Positions 7,837-16,112 of a stretch of DNA of 64,000 nucleotides are shown in pieces. The translations under genes were made by a program, and so were the position numbers. The notes under the pieces are model-generated. The model made no database searches, had not been told where the DNA came from, and worked only from the letters and a program-made list of their open reading frames with translations. Source of the stretch: an uncultured Lachnospiraceae bacterium (GTDB lineage Bacteria; Bacillota; Clostridia; Lachnospirales; Lachnospiraceae). The stretch lies in assembly GCA_910579645.1 (NCBI GenBank), contig CAJTVK010000001.1, forward strand, positions 34,844 through 98,843, in the 5' to 3' direction. The stretch's first letter is position 1. Each line of letters starts with the position of its first letter.

Positions 7837-10386
7837 TCATGCTGACAAAAATTTTGACAATACCCGCATACATTCCTTTACATCCAAGGGTTTCGGTATA
7901 TGCGCATTCATGCCTACTTCCAGGCAATGCTGTGCGTCGTCCGAAAAAGCATCCGCTGTCATGGCAATAATCGGAAGCCCTGCATCCGGACGGTTCAGTG
8001 CACGTATGGCTTTTGTAGAATCATATCCGTTCATCACAGGCATCCGGATATCCATTAATATGGCATCATAATACCCCACTTCCGATTTTTCAAACATTTC
8101 CAGACATTCTTTTCCGTTTTCCGCCCTGTCCAGAAGCATCCCTGTGGCAGATAAAATTTCATTGGCAATTTCCCAATTTAACTCAATGTCTTCCGAAAGT
8201 AAAATATGTTTTCCGGTAAAATCTGCCAGCTGCTCTTCCTTATCCTCTTCTTCCTCTCTGTAGCCGTCAATATATTTACTCAAATGCTCATACAATGTAG
8301 TCCTGAACAGTGGTTTCGGAATAAATCCTTCAATGGACATCTCTGCCGCGGCTTCTTCTATTTCCCCCCAGTCATACGCCGACATCAGAAACACCGGAAC
8401 TCCGTTCCCTACCCGCTTTCTCAGTTCACGCACCATTTCCATTCCGTCCATAATCGGCATTTTCCAGTCAATCAGCACGAAATGATAATCATTCTTATTC
8501 CTATGACGTTCTTCCACCATCTGCAGTGCTTTCTCACCGTCCGTTGTCCACTCCACATGGACACCCAAGGCTTCTAAATTAATGGCGGCACTGGAACATA
8601 ACATTTCATTATCATCCACGACCAAAATATGCCAGTTGGGAAGCTGCATATCCTCTTCTTTTATTCTTTCTTTTTTTAAGTCTAATATCACATGGAAGCA
8701 GGAACCTTTTCCCTGTTCGCTTTTCAGTTCAATGGTACCTTCCATCAAATCCACAATGCACTTTGTAATTGCCATGCCCAGTCCGGTTCCGGTAATTTTG
8801 TGCACTTGATCTGTCTCTTCTCTCGTAAATGTATCGAAAATCTTCTTCTGAAACTCTTCCGACATTCCTATGCCCGTATCCGTCACGCGGAAATGCGTCC
8901 TTACATAGTCTTCCCCTTTCGGCGATTCTTCCTGTTCCAAAAACACATCCACCCTGCCTCCTACAGGAGTGAACTTGACCGCATTCGACAGAAAATTAAG
9001 CAATACCTGATTTAAACGCACACTGTCGCAAAACACTACTTCCGCTATGATTTTATCAATATAAATATCAAAATACTGTTTTCTCTCCTTCACCTGCGGC
9101 TGGATAATATTCACAATATCATCCATGGTTTCCCGCAGGGACATGGGCTCCATGCTAAGAGTCATTTTTCCGCTCTCAATTTTGGACATATCCAATACAT
9201 CGTTTATCAGCCCAAGCAAATGTTTACTGGACAGCCTTACCTTGTGCAGGCAGTCCTCCACCCGTACACGATCCTGCATATTCCTCAGCGCGATTTCCGT
9301 CATCCCGATAATGGCATTCATGGGAGTACGGATATCGTGGCTCATATTGGAAAGAAACTCGCTTTTTGCCATGTTAGCGGCAACCGCTTCCTTCTGCGCA
9401 ATGGCCAGCCTCTCCATCTGCTGCTGTGAAAGCCTGTAGTAAAGAAAAAAGATAACCGACATTGCAATCATTATGACAGCAGCGGAACCAATCATAATAA
9501 GAATCCGCAAGGTATCCAGTTTTGTTATTGATTCATCCAAAATTCCTTCCGGCATAATTGTAATCAGATACCAATCGGAATTTTCCGACAGTACCGAACA
9601 GTATAAATGCTGCACGCCGTCTTCAATCATAAAAAGAGTAGAATAATCTTGGTTGTTATGCATGGCATTTTCCAGTTCACGGACATATTCATCCGTGCCT
9701 TTACCGTTCAGTTCCTGATATTCTGCCCTAATCCGATCAAAATAATTCTCCCGGTATGCATTTCCGCTCCTTACGATAAAGCTGCCGTCCAAATCAATCA
9801 GATGAGAATATATCTCTGTATTTTCTTCGTCCAAAAACAAGGCATCTTTCAGGAAATCCATCGGAATTCCCGCAAGCAGCGCAAAACTCTTGCGGCCGTC
9901 TTTCAAATGGTATTCCACGGTTGTCCCAAGCAGAAGTATTTTCTGTCCGTTCCTGTCTGTCCCGCGCATGACTGCCCTGCCGTCTTTCGTCAGATAATTG
10001 CGGATATCCTCTTCGCCGTCAATCTGCAGTTCTTCGCCGTATATCACTTGGATATCATTGTCTTCCGTATACAGTCCCAGCCAGGTAAAGTTCCTGATTC
10101 CGGCATCCCGTCTGATTACTTCCAGCATTTCATCCGTAATTTCCGTATCCGTAGGCGGCGTGCCTTTTATAATCCCGTCCACCCTGTCCAGGTACAGCCC
10201 TATAATTGTGCTGAATTTCTGCTGTATCTGTCTGTTCATTTCCGACATATAGATATTACTGATATCGGAAATGGATTGCTCCGTTTTCTGACACATAAAT
10301 ATTGCCAATAATACAAAAATTACAACACAAATCAGCATGATGCTTATAAAGCCACGCCGAATAAGTCCCGTTATCTTTCTATCCAT
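7837..10386 (-). CDS. hybrid sensor histidine kinase with two receiver domains
   Basis: This 849-residue membrane kinase has a first helix at about residues 8-28, an external sensor region of about 260 residues (probably Cache-like, inferred from size and position), and a second helix at about 293-316. The dimerisation/phosphorylation box LSNMSHDIRTPMNAIIGM has its histidine near 348. ATPase motifs DTGIGM and GTGLGMAI follow. Receiver 1 spans about 590-705 (VVDDNE, phosphorylation aspartate in LIDWKMP) and receiver 2 about 730-849 (ILLSEDIELN, LMDIRMPVMNG). In receiver 2 the acidic pair is S-E-D rather than the usual D-D. Upstream are an HD-GYP regulator and an HPt protein, so the three probably form a His-Asp-His-Asp relay that sets c-di-GMP level. 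The signal is unknown. Confidence 0.93.
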   Translation of the reverse strand: MDRKITGLIRRGFISIMLICVVIFVLLAIFMCQKTEQSISDISNIYMSEMNRQIQQKFSTIIGLYLDRVDGIIKGTPPTDTEITDEMLEVIRRDAGIRNFTWLGLYTEDNDIQVIYGEELQIDGEEDIRNYLTKDGRAVMRGTDRNGQKILLLGTTVEYHLKDGRKSFALLAGIPMDFLKDALFLDEENTEIYSHLIDLDGSFIVRSGNAYRENYFDRIRAEYQELNGKGTDEYVRELENAMHNNQDYSTLFMIEDGVQHLYCSVLSENSDWYLITIMPEGILDESITKLDTLRILIMIGSAAVIMIAMSVIFFLYYRLSQQQMERLAIAQKEAVAANMAKSEFLSNMSHDIRTPMNAIIGMTEIALRNMQDRVRVEDCLHKVRLSSKHLLGLINDVLDMSKIESGKMTLSMEPMSLRETMDDIVNIIQPQVKERKQYFDIYIDKIIAEVVFCDSVRLNQVLLNFLSNAVKFTPVGGRVDVFLEQEESPKGEDYVRTHFRVTDTGIGMSEEFQKKIFDTFTREETDQVHKITGTGLGMAITKCIVDLMEGTIELKSEQGKGSCFHVILDLKKERIKEEDMQLPNWHILVVDDNEMLCSSAAINLEALGVHVEWTTDGEKALQMVEERHRNKNDYHFVLIDWKMPIMDGMEMVRELRKRVGNGVPVFLMSAYDWGEIEEAAAEMSIEGFIPKPLFRTTLYEHLSKYIDGYREEEEDKEEQLADFTGKHILLSEDIELNWEIANEILSATGMLLDRAENGKECLEMFEKSEVGYYDAILMDIRMPVMNGYDSTKAIRALNRPDAGLPIIAMTADAFSDDAQHCLEVGMNAHIPKPLDVKECMRVLSKFLSA

Positions 10387-10466
10387 AATTATATTCTCTC
10401 ACATGTCCGCTTAGCCTGTTTCTGCAAAGGCATAACTCCGTTCCGCCTTTTCTTGCAGCTGCCGTC

Positions 10467-11492
10467 TTACAACTGTTCCAAGGCACCTCTGAATACCTTC
10501 AGCAGCTTCGGGTTAAAGGTTCCGCACTCTCCGTTATATATCATCTCGACAGCTTTTTCCCTGCTATAGGCAGCCTTATATACTCTCTCGGATGTCAGGG
10601 CATCGTATACATCCGCCACTGCCACAACCTGTGCCCAAATGGAAATGTCATCACCGCTCAGCCCGTCCGGATATCCTCTTCCGTCCCAACGTTCATGGTG
10701 ATGCCTGCATATGTCATAACTATAACTGTAAATTCCCTTATCCATAATGTCCGGGATATTCTGAAGTATCTCGCAGCCCTTCACCGTATGCTGCTTCATA
10801 ATGTCAAACTCCTCCGCAGTCAGCCTCCCCGGTTTATTAAGAATGCTGTCCGGTATGGATATTTTTCCAATGTCATGAAGTATGGATGACGTCACAATCT
10901 TGTCAATCTCTTTTTTCGGCAGATAATATTCCGGGTAGGCATTGCTCACTTCCGTCATCATAATCCTTGTAAATTTACCGATACGCTTTACATGTTCCCC
11001 CGACTCACAGTCACGGAACTCAATAATGGTAGCCAGCGTCTCAACCATGGACTGATTAATTTCCTTCAGCTGAGCCACCTGCTTTGCCACTATGTCTTCC
11101 AACGCATTCCTATGGGAATACAATTCAATCAGATTGCTGATCCTGCATTGCAGAAACTGCGTCATGAACGGCTTACGGATGACATCGACCGCGCCTAAAT
11201 GATATCCCTCCATCAGCACTGCGTCGCTCTCTGCCGCCGTTATGAGAAATACCGGAATACTCTTTATTTTCCCGGTATTGTTCATATTCTCCAGGACTCC
11301 CAGCCCGCTCACGCCGGGCATCAGCAAATCCAAAAGCACTGCGGCAATGTCCGGATTGCTGTTAATCATCTGAATAGCCTCCGCTCCGCTGCCGGCTTCC
11401 ATAATATTATAATTTTCCTCAAATATATCCGCCAGAATTATACGGTTAATTTCCACGTCATCCACAATCAGTATCGTTTTTTCCTTATCCAT
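10467..11492 (-). CDS. response regulator with HD-GYP c-di-GMP phosphodiesterase domain
   Basis: An N-terminal receiver (ILIVDDVEINR, aspartate in VLLDLLMPGVSG) is joined to an HD-GYP domain that hydrolyses c-di-GMP. The metal-binding HDIGK is near residue 206, followed by IPDSILNKPGRL, and the HHERWDGRGYP block, which contains the GYP triad, lies near 262-272. All catalytic landmarks look intact. The start is taken as ATG 11492-11490, 12 codons inside the longest frame, because the preceding AAAGAGGG fits a ribosome site and this start fits the receiver fold. The HPt gene ends 23 bp upstream of this start, and the hybrid kinase follows 80 bp downstream. It is likely the output of this relay. 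Confidence 0.94.
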   Translation of the reverse strand: MDKEKTILIVDDVEINRIILADIFEENYNIMEAGSGAEAIQMINSNPDIAAVLLDLLMPGVSGLGVLENMNNTGKIKSIPVFLITAAESDAVLMEGYHLGAVDVIRKPFMTQFLQCRISNLIELYSHRNALEDIVAKQVAQLKEINQSMVETLATIIEFRDCESGEHVKRIGKFTRIMMTEVSNAYPEYYLPKKEIDKIVTSSILHDIGKISIPDSILNKPGRLTAEEFDIMKQHTVKGCEILQNIPDIMDKGIYSYSYDICRHHHERWDGRGYPDGLSGDDISIWAQVVAVADVYDALTSERVYKAAYSREKAVEMIYNGECGTFNPKLLKVFRGALEQL

Positions 11493-11514
11493 TCTGCCCT
11501 CTTTCCTGTCGTCC

Positions 11515-11871
11515 TTATGCATTCGCATATTTCGCTATACAGTCCAATATTTTTTCCTGTATGGGCAGCACCTCTGTCAGCACTTTCCTAGCCTCTTCCG
11601 GTTTCTGCGTACGCAGCAAATCCACAATCTTCCCGTAAGCTTCATAAATCGGAGTCACGGACAGATTCCCCGCCGCCCCTTTCAAAGCATGCGCCACTTC
11701 TATTACTTCCATATAATTATCATTGTCGAAATCAGGGGAAACTACCGATTTTTTCATCATATCCAAAAATTTGAACATCATTCTTTCATACAGCGATTCT
11801 TTTCCGCTCAGCCGCTTAATCCCGCCGTCCACATCCACGCCCAGTTCTTTCAATTCTTCCAACATACTCAT
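11515..11871 (-). CDS. histidine phosphotransfer (HPt) protein
   Basis: This is a 118-residue all-helical HPt domain that would shuttle phosphoryl groups between the receivers of the kinase and of the HD-GYP regulator encoded next to it. The active histidine is His61 in EVAHALKGAAGNLS, with the conserved lysine and glycine after it. No other domain is present. It is the first gene of the three-gene signalling cluster and lies 23 bp upstream of the regulator. Confidence 0.9.
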   Translation of the reverse strand: MSMLEELKELGVDVDGGIKRLSGKESLYERMMFKFLDMMKKSVVSPDFDNDNYMEVIEVAHALKGAAGNLSVTPIYEAYGKIVDLLRTQKPEEARKVLTEVLPIQEKILDCIAKYANA

Positions 11872-11958
11872 CCCTATTTACCTCCGCTCTTTTTCCGCTA
11901 AAAAACCTATACCAATAACAACCTATCCGGAAGTCATTATCATATAGACCCTTTTGCC

Positions 11959-12064
11959 CTAGTACTCCATCCGGACAGAAATTGCAGTTCCGCACCATTG
12001 CCGCGCTGCATTGGCCCGAACCATGCAAGGCAGAACTGTAATTTCTGTCTGGATGGAGCACTAG
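11959..12064. repeat. 106-bp structured inverted-repeat element
   Basis: The arms CTAGTACTCC... at 11959-11990 and ...GGAGCACTAG at 12033-12064 pair over 32 bases with three non-Watson-Crick positions. The 42-base interior holds another small hairpin (TGCATTGG/CCATGCA). The 287 bp between the HPt gene and the DUF1266 gene holds nothing else that I recognise. It has no T run like a terminator. It may be a MITE or other dispersed hairpin. Confidence 0.75.
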
Positions 12065-12158
12065 AATGTGTCTTCCATTTATTATGTAGTGTGCCCAAAT
12101 CACGAAACTAACCCAATAATAATATATTCTAACATATAGAGAACCTTCGGTCAATCCC

Positions 12159-12944
12159 TTACCAACTCTTCTCCAAGGCCATGCCCCACTCCAGACGGTA
12201 GGGGCTATGCTCCGTTCCCTTGATATCGTCGTAAATCTTTTTTCTCTCCTGGCTGCTCTCTCCCGACCAGTATTCATACCCTGTCAGATAAGCTTCCATA
12301 AAAGCATCCCAGGAAGAATAGGTTTCCTGAATTCTGCCTGCCATTTCCAAAGATTTATCCAGTGCCTCCGTCTCCGTAAAATATCCCGCAATGTAGCTGT
12401 CCTCTATCAATGCCATGGCACGGCTATAATCCCATGCAAGGATTGCTGCGGTGCCGCTTTTCTCATATGCCGCATAAAAATCCGCATAAAGCTGCGCCTC
12501 TTCTTTCGTAGTCTCAAATTTTTCAAAAATAAACGCAGGCCGCTCCGCTTCTGCCGTTTCCGCAATCCCGGCCTCCGTCAGCACTCCCATCTCTTTCTCA
12601 TATGCCTTGTGGTGCCCTTCCTCAGACAGCCATCTGAGGCTTTCCTCCGCCGATGCCCGATCCGTAACTTCCCAACTGTCCTTCAAGTATTGCTGCTGTT
12701 TCTGCATGGTATCATTGTCTATGGATTTCAGCCCGAATACCTGAAAATCCCTGCCGTTGATTGCCGTTGCCACCGCATGCGTCCCGTTCATCCAGCGGAT
12801 TGTGTCCGTGACCTTTACGCCCTGCCCACAGCCTGCCAGCACGGCGGCCAGGAGCAGCAACGGCAGGCAGCCCTTTACCCGGCCTGCGGCTGCCGTGGAC
12901 AGTTCCGCGGCTGCCCTCACCGTTTTTCTCATAGTTTCCTTCAT
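12159..12944 (-). CDS. DUF1266 domain lipoprotein
   Basis: A 261-residue predicted lipoprotein. It has a basic start, a hydrophobic stretch and a lipobox LAGC with the cysteine near residue 39, so it should be exported and anchored by Lgt. The C-terminal part fits DUF1266: ILAWDYSRAMALIEDSYIAGY, then RIQETYSSWDAFMEAYLTGYEYWSG. The function of this domain is unknown. The gene starts 26 bp after sufB with a GGAGGAG ribosome site, so it is probably the third gene of the suf operon. There is no obvious functional link with Fe-S assembly. Confidence 0.82.
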   Translation of the reverse strand: MKETMRKTVRAAAELSTAAAGRVKGCLPLLLLAAVLAGCGQGVKVTDTIRWMNGTHAVATAINGRDFQVFGLKSIDNDTMQKQQQYLKDSWEVTDRASAEESLRWLSEEGHHKAYEKEMGVLTEAGIAETAEAERPAFIFEKFETTKEEAQLYADFYAAYEKSGTAAILAWDYSRAMALIEDSYIAGYFTETEALDKSLEMAGRIQETYSSWDAFMEAYLTGYEYWSGESSQERKKIYDDIKGTEHSPYRLEWGMALEKSW

Positions 12945-12970
12945 CTTTCTCCTCCGTGACTCTCTGCCCC

Positions 12971-13894
12971 TTATCTTAAAAAATTATCAATAATTACATT
13001 TTCCGCTTCTTCCTCCGACATCCCGAACGAACGGAGCTTCAGAAGCTGCTCCGTATTGATCCGGCCGATTGCCGCTTCATGGATAATCTGCGCATCAATG
13101 TCCCTAGCATCAATTTCCGGTATCGAACATACCTGCGCCGTATCCATGATAATGGAATCACACTGGATATGAGCCTTGCACAAGGCATTGCCCACCGCAT
13201 TCGGATGAAATGTCTGGCGGGAATTACCCTTTGCCACCGAGCGGGAAACAATCTGTGCCGAACTCCCCGCTCCGTTCATCCTCACTTCCATATTGGAAAC
13301 CGCCGACTGCGCGTCATGGGTCATCAGCTTTTCCACCACATAGAGCCTGCTGTCCGGTCCCATATCCACCTCCGTCCTGCGTTCCGTGGAATCCACTCCC
13401 CGTATCTGTGCAGTATCCAAAGTAAAGACCGCCCCTTCTTCCAGATATATCTGTGTTACCGGGTTGAGTATATTCTCACCTGTCCCCTCGCCTTCCCCGT
13501 AATGCTTTTCCTCATATATCACTTTAGCGTTTCTGCCCACATGAAAAGCATGCACGCCGTCGTGCCGCGTCTCATTGCAGCCGCTGTTATGAATACCGCA
13601 GCCGGCCACAATAACTACGTCTGCGCCCGCCTCAATATAAAAATCATTGTAGACAATATCCGTCATACCCGACTGCGAGATAACCACCGGAATATGCACC
13701 TGCTCCCCCTGTGCTTCTCCGCTGATATACACATCAATCCCCGGCTTCCCCTCTTTCTTCTTTATTTTAATATGGGCACTGTCGCCATGGCACAAAGCAG
13801 TTCCGTTATAGCGCAGATTATATGCCCCCTCCTGCTTAAAGCCTCCGCCGTCTATGGCTTCCAGCACATTACTTGTTATCGCATCCAGTTCCAT
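12971..13894 (-). CDS. sufB: SufB/SufD-family Fe-S cluster assembly protein
   Basis: SufB-type beta-helix scaffold proteins work with the SufC ATPase in Fe-S cluster assembly. This 307-residue protein is much shorter than SufB of full SUF systems (about 470), as is usual for the two-gene minimal SUF (SMS) of anaerobes and archaea. The C-terminal half shows the family signature: NAVGNALCKAHIQCDSIIMD, then IPEIDARDIDAQIIHEAAIGRI. It overlaps the end of sufC by 26 bp, with an AAAGGAGGA site inside sufC. No sufS, sufU or sufD is nearby. I use the sufB symbol because it is the only SufBD protein here. Confidence 0.9.
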   Translation of the reverse strand: MELDAITSNVLEAIDGGGFKQEGAYNLRYNGTALCHGDSAHIKIKKKEGKPGIDVYISGEAQGEQVHIPVVISQSGMTDIVYNDFYIEAGADVVIVAGCGIHNSGCNETRHDGVHAFHVGRNAKVIYEEKHYGEGEGTGENILNPVTQIYLEEGAVFTLDTAQIRGVDSTERRTEVDMGPDSRLYVVEKLMTHDAQSAVSNMEVRMNGAGSSAQIVSRSVAKGNSRQTFHPNAVGNALCKAHIQCDSIIMDTAQVCSIPEIDARDIDAQIIHEAAIGRINTEQLLKLRSFGMSEEEAENVIIDNFLR

Positions 13895-14627
13895 ACATCC
13901 GTCCTCCTTTCCTGTTCATGCAGGAACACTCCCTATCCTCGTCAAACAGCATCGGGAGAATCTCCTCCGCACTGCCGCACGCGCTTACCCCTCCGTCCTT
14001 AATAATCAATATGCGGTCAGCCATCCGGATGATTTTCTCCTGATGGGAAATCAGAAGCAGCGTCTCCTTCTTCCGTTCATGAATCTTCTCGAATTCTTTT
14101 ACCAGCATGGAAAAACTCCACAAATCTATGCCTGCCTCCGGTTCGTCAAAAATACATACTTTATGGCTTTTTGCCAGCACCGTTGCAATTTCCACCCGCT
14201 TTCGCTCCCCGCCGGAAAGCGTCGCGTCCACCTCCCTGTCCAGATATTCCCGGGCACACATTCCCACATTGCTCAGTAAATCACAGCAGACCGGTTCGGG
14301 CAGTTCCTTCCCTGCCGCCAGATTCAGCAGCCTCCGGATTGTCATTCCCTTAAAAGTAGGAGGCTGCTGAAATGCATAGCCGATTCCTGCCTTTGCCCTT
14401 TCGTCAATGCTCAAATCCTTTATATCCTTTCCGTCCAGCAGCAATTCCCCGCCGGTAGCCTTCAGAACCCCCATCAGAAGCTTTGCCACCGTAGACTTTC
14501 CCCCTCCGTTCGGGCCGGTTACCACCAACATTTCCCCGTCGCCTACTGCAAAATTAATATCCTTCACGATTGTAATTTTCTCCCCGTTTTCCACAACCTC
14601 ATAAGTCAGATTACGCACTTCCAGCAT
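13869..14627 (-). CDS. sufC: SufC-type ABC ATPase
   Basis: SufC is a soluble ABC-family ATPase that partners SufB in Fe-S assembly. The 252-residue protein has Walker A GPNGGGKST at residues 38-46, signature LSGGERKRVEIA and Walker B VCIFDEPEAGIDLWS. The glutamate following the Walker B aspartate is present. SufC proteins commonly have the acidic PEAGID segment seen here. No transmembrane partner is adjacent, which favours SufC over a transporter ATPase. It is the first gene of sufC-sufB-DUF1266 lipoprotein. Confidence 0.92.
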   Translation of the reverse strand: MLEVRNLTYEVVENGEKITIVKDINFAVGDGEMLVVTGPNGGGKSTVAKLLMGVLKATGGELLLDGKDIKDLSIDERAKAGIGYAFQQPPTFKGMTIRRLLNLAAGKELPEPVCCDLLSNVGMCAREYLDREVDATLSGGERKRVEIATVLAKSHKVCIFDEPEAGIDLWSFSMLVKEFEKIHERKKETLLLISHQEKIIRMADRILIIKDGGVSACGSAEEILPMLFDEDRECSCMNRKGGRMYGTGCDNK

Positions 14628-14770
14628 TTTTCATCCTCTTTTCTGCTTCTTTGCTTTTTTATTATAGCGGCGTCACTGCTTATCCTAAACAGCCGCCTCA
14701 ATAAGCAGCTTACCGTCTGCCTCCCTTTTATGGATACCCCCAAACACTAAAGCATAATATTTTCAAAATG

Positions 14771-14799
14771 ATTATACCCTAAACCCACACCGTAATCAA
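14771..14799 (-). promoter_or_regulatory. promoter of sufC operon
   Basis: On the minus strand, TTGATT (complement of 14794-14799), 17 bases, and TATAAT (complement of 14771-14776). It lies about 145 bp upstream of sufC. The 361-bp gap 14628-14988 holds only this and the divergent promoter below; no Fe-S-responsive Rrf2/IscR site was recognised. Confidence 0.65.
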
Positions 14800-14832
14800 T
14801 CCCCATCCATATAGCGGAACGGAAATTAAGCT

Positions 14833-14862
14833 TTGCCAAACCCGCCTGCTTTATAGTATAAT
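14833..14862 (+). promoter_or_regulatory. promoter of aldo/keto reductase gene
   Basis: TTGCCA at 14833-14838 and a perfect TATAAT at 14857-14862 with an 18-base spacer. The resulting leader is about 120 nt and I see no known riboswitch in it. Confidence 0.6.
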
Positions 14863-14988
14863 CCATATATTGCAGTATACACGAAACCCAAACAACCATC
14901 CCCGGCAGCAACCTTTTCAGGCATCCGGACTATGCCCTGACCGGCATATCCGTCTCTGGCTGCCGCCGGGTCAGAAGGAGGAAAATCT

Positions 14989-15981
14989 ATGGATTACACC
15001 CCGTCAGACACACGTTACCAAACCATGCAATACCGCCGGTGCGGCAAAAGCGGCCTTAAGCTTCCCGCCCTTTCCTTAGGGCTCTGGCACAATTTCGGAG
15101 ATACCGGCAATTTCGAAAACATGAGAGAAATGTGCCATACCGCGTTCGACCACGGCATCACCCATTTTGACCTGGCCAATAACTACGGCCCGGAAGCCGG
15201 CAGCGCAGAAATAAATTTCGGCCGAATTCTGAAAGAGGACTTCCGTTCCTTCCGGGACGAAATCATTGTCAGCACAAAAGCCGGATATTTTATGTGGGAC
15301 GGCCCTTACGGTGAATGGGGCAGCCGCAAATATTTAATCGCCAGTCTGGATCAAAGCCTGAAGAGGCTCGGTCTGGATTATGTGGACATCTTCTATCATC
15401 ACCGGCCTGACCCTGACACTCCTTTGGAAGAAACCATGGGTGCCTTGGACAGCATAGTGAAAAGCGGGAAGGCCCTTTATGTAGGACTTTCCAATTATAA
15501 CGGGGAGCAGATGGAAACTGCCCGCGCCATTTTAAGCGAACTGAAATGCCCGTTTATCATCAATCAGAACCGTTATTCCATCTTTGACCGGACCATTGAG
15601 AACAACGGGCTGAAGCAGGCGGCGGCCAAAGCCGAAAAAGGAATCATCACTTTCAGCCCGCTTGCGCAGGGTCTTCTCACCGACCGCTATTTAAACGGAA
15701 TACCGCAGGACAGCCGTATGCGCACCGACGGACGTTTCCTGAAACAGGAAATACTCACCGAGGAAAAGCTGGCACAGATTCACGCCTTGAATGAAATTGC
15801 CGTCTCCCGCGGGGAATCCTTGGCGCAGATGGCTCTGAAATGGCTGCTGAAAGACGATGCCATAACAAGCGTCCTGATTGGCGCATCCAAGCCGCAGCAG
15901 ATTCTGGATAATCTGAAAGTATTGGAAAGCAGAGATTTTACCGAAGAAGAACTTGAAAAGATAGATAAAAATTCCTTATGA
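14989..15981 (+). CDS. aldo/keto reductase (L-glyceraldehyde 3-phosphate reductase-like)
   Basis: A 330-residue NADPH-dependent aldo/keto reductase resembling the YghZ/Gpr branch (AKR14), which reduces L-glyceraldehyde 3-phosphate and other toxic aldehydes. The opening (MQYRRCGKSGLKLPALSLGLWHNFG) is characteristic of this branch. The catalytic tetrad can be placed: Asp and Tyr in FDLANNYGP, Lys in VSTKAGYFMW and His in DIFYHHRPDPDTP. The C-terminal GASKPQQI binds NADP. AGAAGGAGG eight bases upstream supports the start. It is monocistronic between its own promoter and a strong terminator. Confidence 0.92.
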   Translation: MDYTPSDTRYQTMQYRRCGKSGLKLPALSLGLWHNFGDTGNFENMREMCHTAFDHGITHFDLANNYGPEAGSAEINFGRILKEDFRSFRDEIIVSTKAGYFMWDGPYGEWGSRKYLIASLDQSLKRLGLDYVDIFYHHRPDPDTPLEETMGALDSIVKSGKALYVGLSNYNGEQMETARAILSELKCPFIINQNRYSIFDRTIENNGLKQAAAKAEKGIITFSPLAQGLLTDRYLNGIPQDSRMRTDGRFLKQEILTEEKLAQIHALNEIAVSRGESLAQMALKWLLKDDAITSVLIGASKPQQILDNLKVLESRDFTEEELEKIDKNSL

Positions 15982-15986
15982 TTTTT

Positions 15987-16019
15987 CCCCCGATGCAGTG
16001 GAAGTGCATCGGGGGTTTT
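15987..16019 (+). terminator. intrinsic terminator after aldo/keto reductase
   Basis: CCCCCGATGCA at 15987-15997 pairs perfectly with TGCATCGGGGG at 16005-16015 (loop of 7) and is followed by TTTT. Confidence 0.92.
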
Positions 16020-16112
16020 CCTGAACGCATAGGGGATACGGCCAGGCGCAGAAACAGGAAATAATTAGTTTCCTGCCTGCTCGATATATTAACAAAAGAT
16101 AGATAAAAGCGA

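Noticed and set aside
12207..14002. Long plus-strand frames opposite the lipoprotein, sufB and sufC genes
   Set aside because: The minus-strand genes have clear family motifs; the plus frames show none.
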